A stretch of 6,510 nt of DNA from an uncultured Campylobacter sp. (GTDB lineage Bacteria > Campylobacterota > Campylobacteria > Campylobacterales > Campylobacteraceae). Made by a program: the position numbers and the translations under genes. The stretch is from NCBI GenBank assembly GCA_937896205.1, contig CALBNA010000200.1:1-6510 (forward strand). The letters are read 5' to 3'. Shown piece after piece: positions 6,193-6,510 of this stretch (its first letter is position 1; each line of letters opens with the position of its first letter). The notes beneath the pieces are model-generated. The model was given only the letters and a program-made list of their open reading frames with translations. It was not told the DNA's origin and did no database searches.

Positions 6193-6416
6193 TTAAAATA
6201 GACTAGACTCGCTGCGGATTTTCATAAATTTGCAATCTTTATAGGCCGTGAAAGCCGCAAGCAAAACGCCAAACGTCACTGCAATATTTGGTGCCGCAAA
6301 GCCAAAATCGCGCCCGCGTCAAATTTAATAAAAACGGCGCCAAGGCTAGCAAGATAAACCAGGCGTAGATCTAGTACGCAGACACGCCAAATGCGCTCAG
6401 GGCAAAAAAACGACCC
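6193..6416 (-). pseudogene. Remnant of an unidentified membrane-protein gene
   Basis: No intact frame exists, but joined minus-strand pieces read like one multi-span membrane protein. Piece one (from about 6409) gives FFALSAFGVSAY and a TAG stop at 6373-6371. In the same frame it continues IYAWFILLALAPFLLNLTRA (6370-6311). A shift near 6310-6318 leads to DFGFAAPNIAVTFGVLLAAF and ends KIRSESSLF before TAA at 6195-6193. That is three hydrophobic stretches, with at least one internal stop and one frameshift and no start codon. The frame after the TAA continues with another hydrophobic stretch (AVIDAAILGFMFLV), so the original may have been longer. I do not recognise the family. Sequence error near a contig end could mimic decay, although the preceding 5.7 kb shows no such errors. 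Confidence 0.42.
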
Positions 6417-6510
6417 CTATAAAATTAGCTCGCCGACCGTAGATTTTTGTATGCTTTCTACAAATTTACGGCTAGTTTTGGCGCTCGGCGCTATCTTGCC
6501 TAGATTGCGG
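6417..6510 (-). CDS. C-terminal 30 residues of an unidentified protein, or first block of the decayed gene
   Basis: A minus-strand frame enters from the right edge and ends at TAG 6419-6417, giving a Lys/Arg-rich tail with NLGKIAPSAKTSR and KFVESIQKSTVGELIL. Codon choice (AAA, TTT, GAA, ATA, CAA) matches the other genes of the window. It may be the true C-terminus of a gene lying outside the window. It may also be the upstream part of the remnant at 6193-6416, since loss of one T from the T7 run at 6404-6410 would join the frames after the TAG. The piece is too short to identify, and it has no terminator directly after its stop. Confidence 0.3.
   Translation of the reverse strand, partial: RNLGKIAPSAKTSRKFVESIQKSTVGELIL

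Overview
The window looks like chromosomal DNA of a Campylobacter, probably from the higher-GC, mostly oral group (showae/rectus/curvus type). The evidence is a monomeric isocitrate dehydrogenase next to malate dehydrogenase, a divergent mltG / AsmA-like pair that I recall as neighbours of icd in C. jejuni, promoters of the T-rich plus extended -10 type, and a very high density of AAATTT words. The genus is a confident call; the species group is an inference from base composition and from the coenzyme-site residues of the dehydrogenase.

Layout. Positions 1-26 are not genomic: they are the end of a Nextera (Tn5) sequencing adapter, so the window begins at an assembly contig end. On the minus strand follow the first 69 codons of malate dehydrogenase (mdh, 27-233), complete monomeric isocitrate dehydrogenase (icd, 246-2462) and complete endolytic transglycosylase (mltG, 2527-3459). 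On the plus strand, starting inside the 5' end of mltG, lies a large AsmA-like membrane-anchored periplasmic protein (3419-5968). The last 542 bases (5969-6510) hold no intact gene. They contain a hairpin, a short tandem repeat, a leftward terminator and what appears to be a decayed leftward membrane-protein gene.

How the genes work together. icd and mdh are 12 bases apart and form a TCA-cycle transcription unit. The residues that recognise the 2'-phosphate of NADP in this IDH family are replaced, so the enzyme is probably NAD-dependent, and both dehydrogenases would then make NADH. MltG and the AsmA-like protein serve the cell envelope: MltG cleaves nascent glycan strands, and AsmA-family proteins are thought to carry lipid toward the outer membrane. 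The divergent pair is packed so tightly that the best start codons overlap by 41 bases, so each promoter must lie inside the other gene.

Most interesting points: (1) six D-X-N-X-T sequons in the AsmA-like protein, the acceptor pattern of the Campylobacter PglB N-glycosylation enzyme; (2) the NAD-type coenzyme site in icd; (3) a gene order explained by one inversion relative to C. jejuni; (4) a decayed membrane-protein gene at the right end. I did not find a convincing undescribed multi-gene system here.
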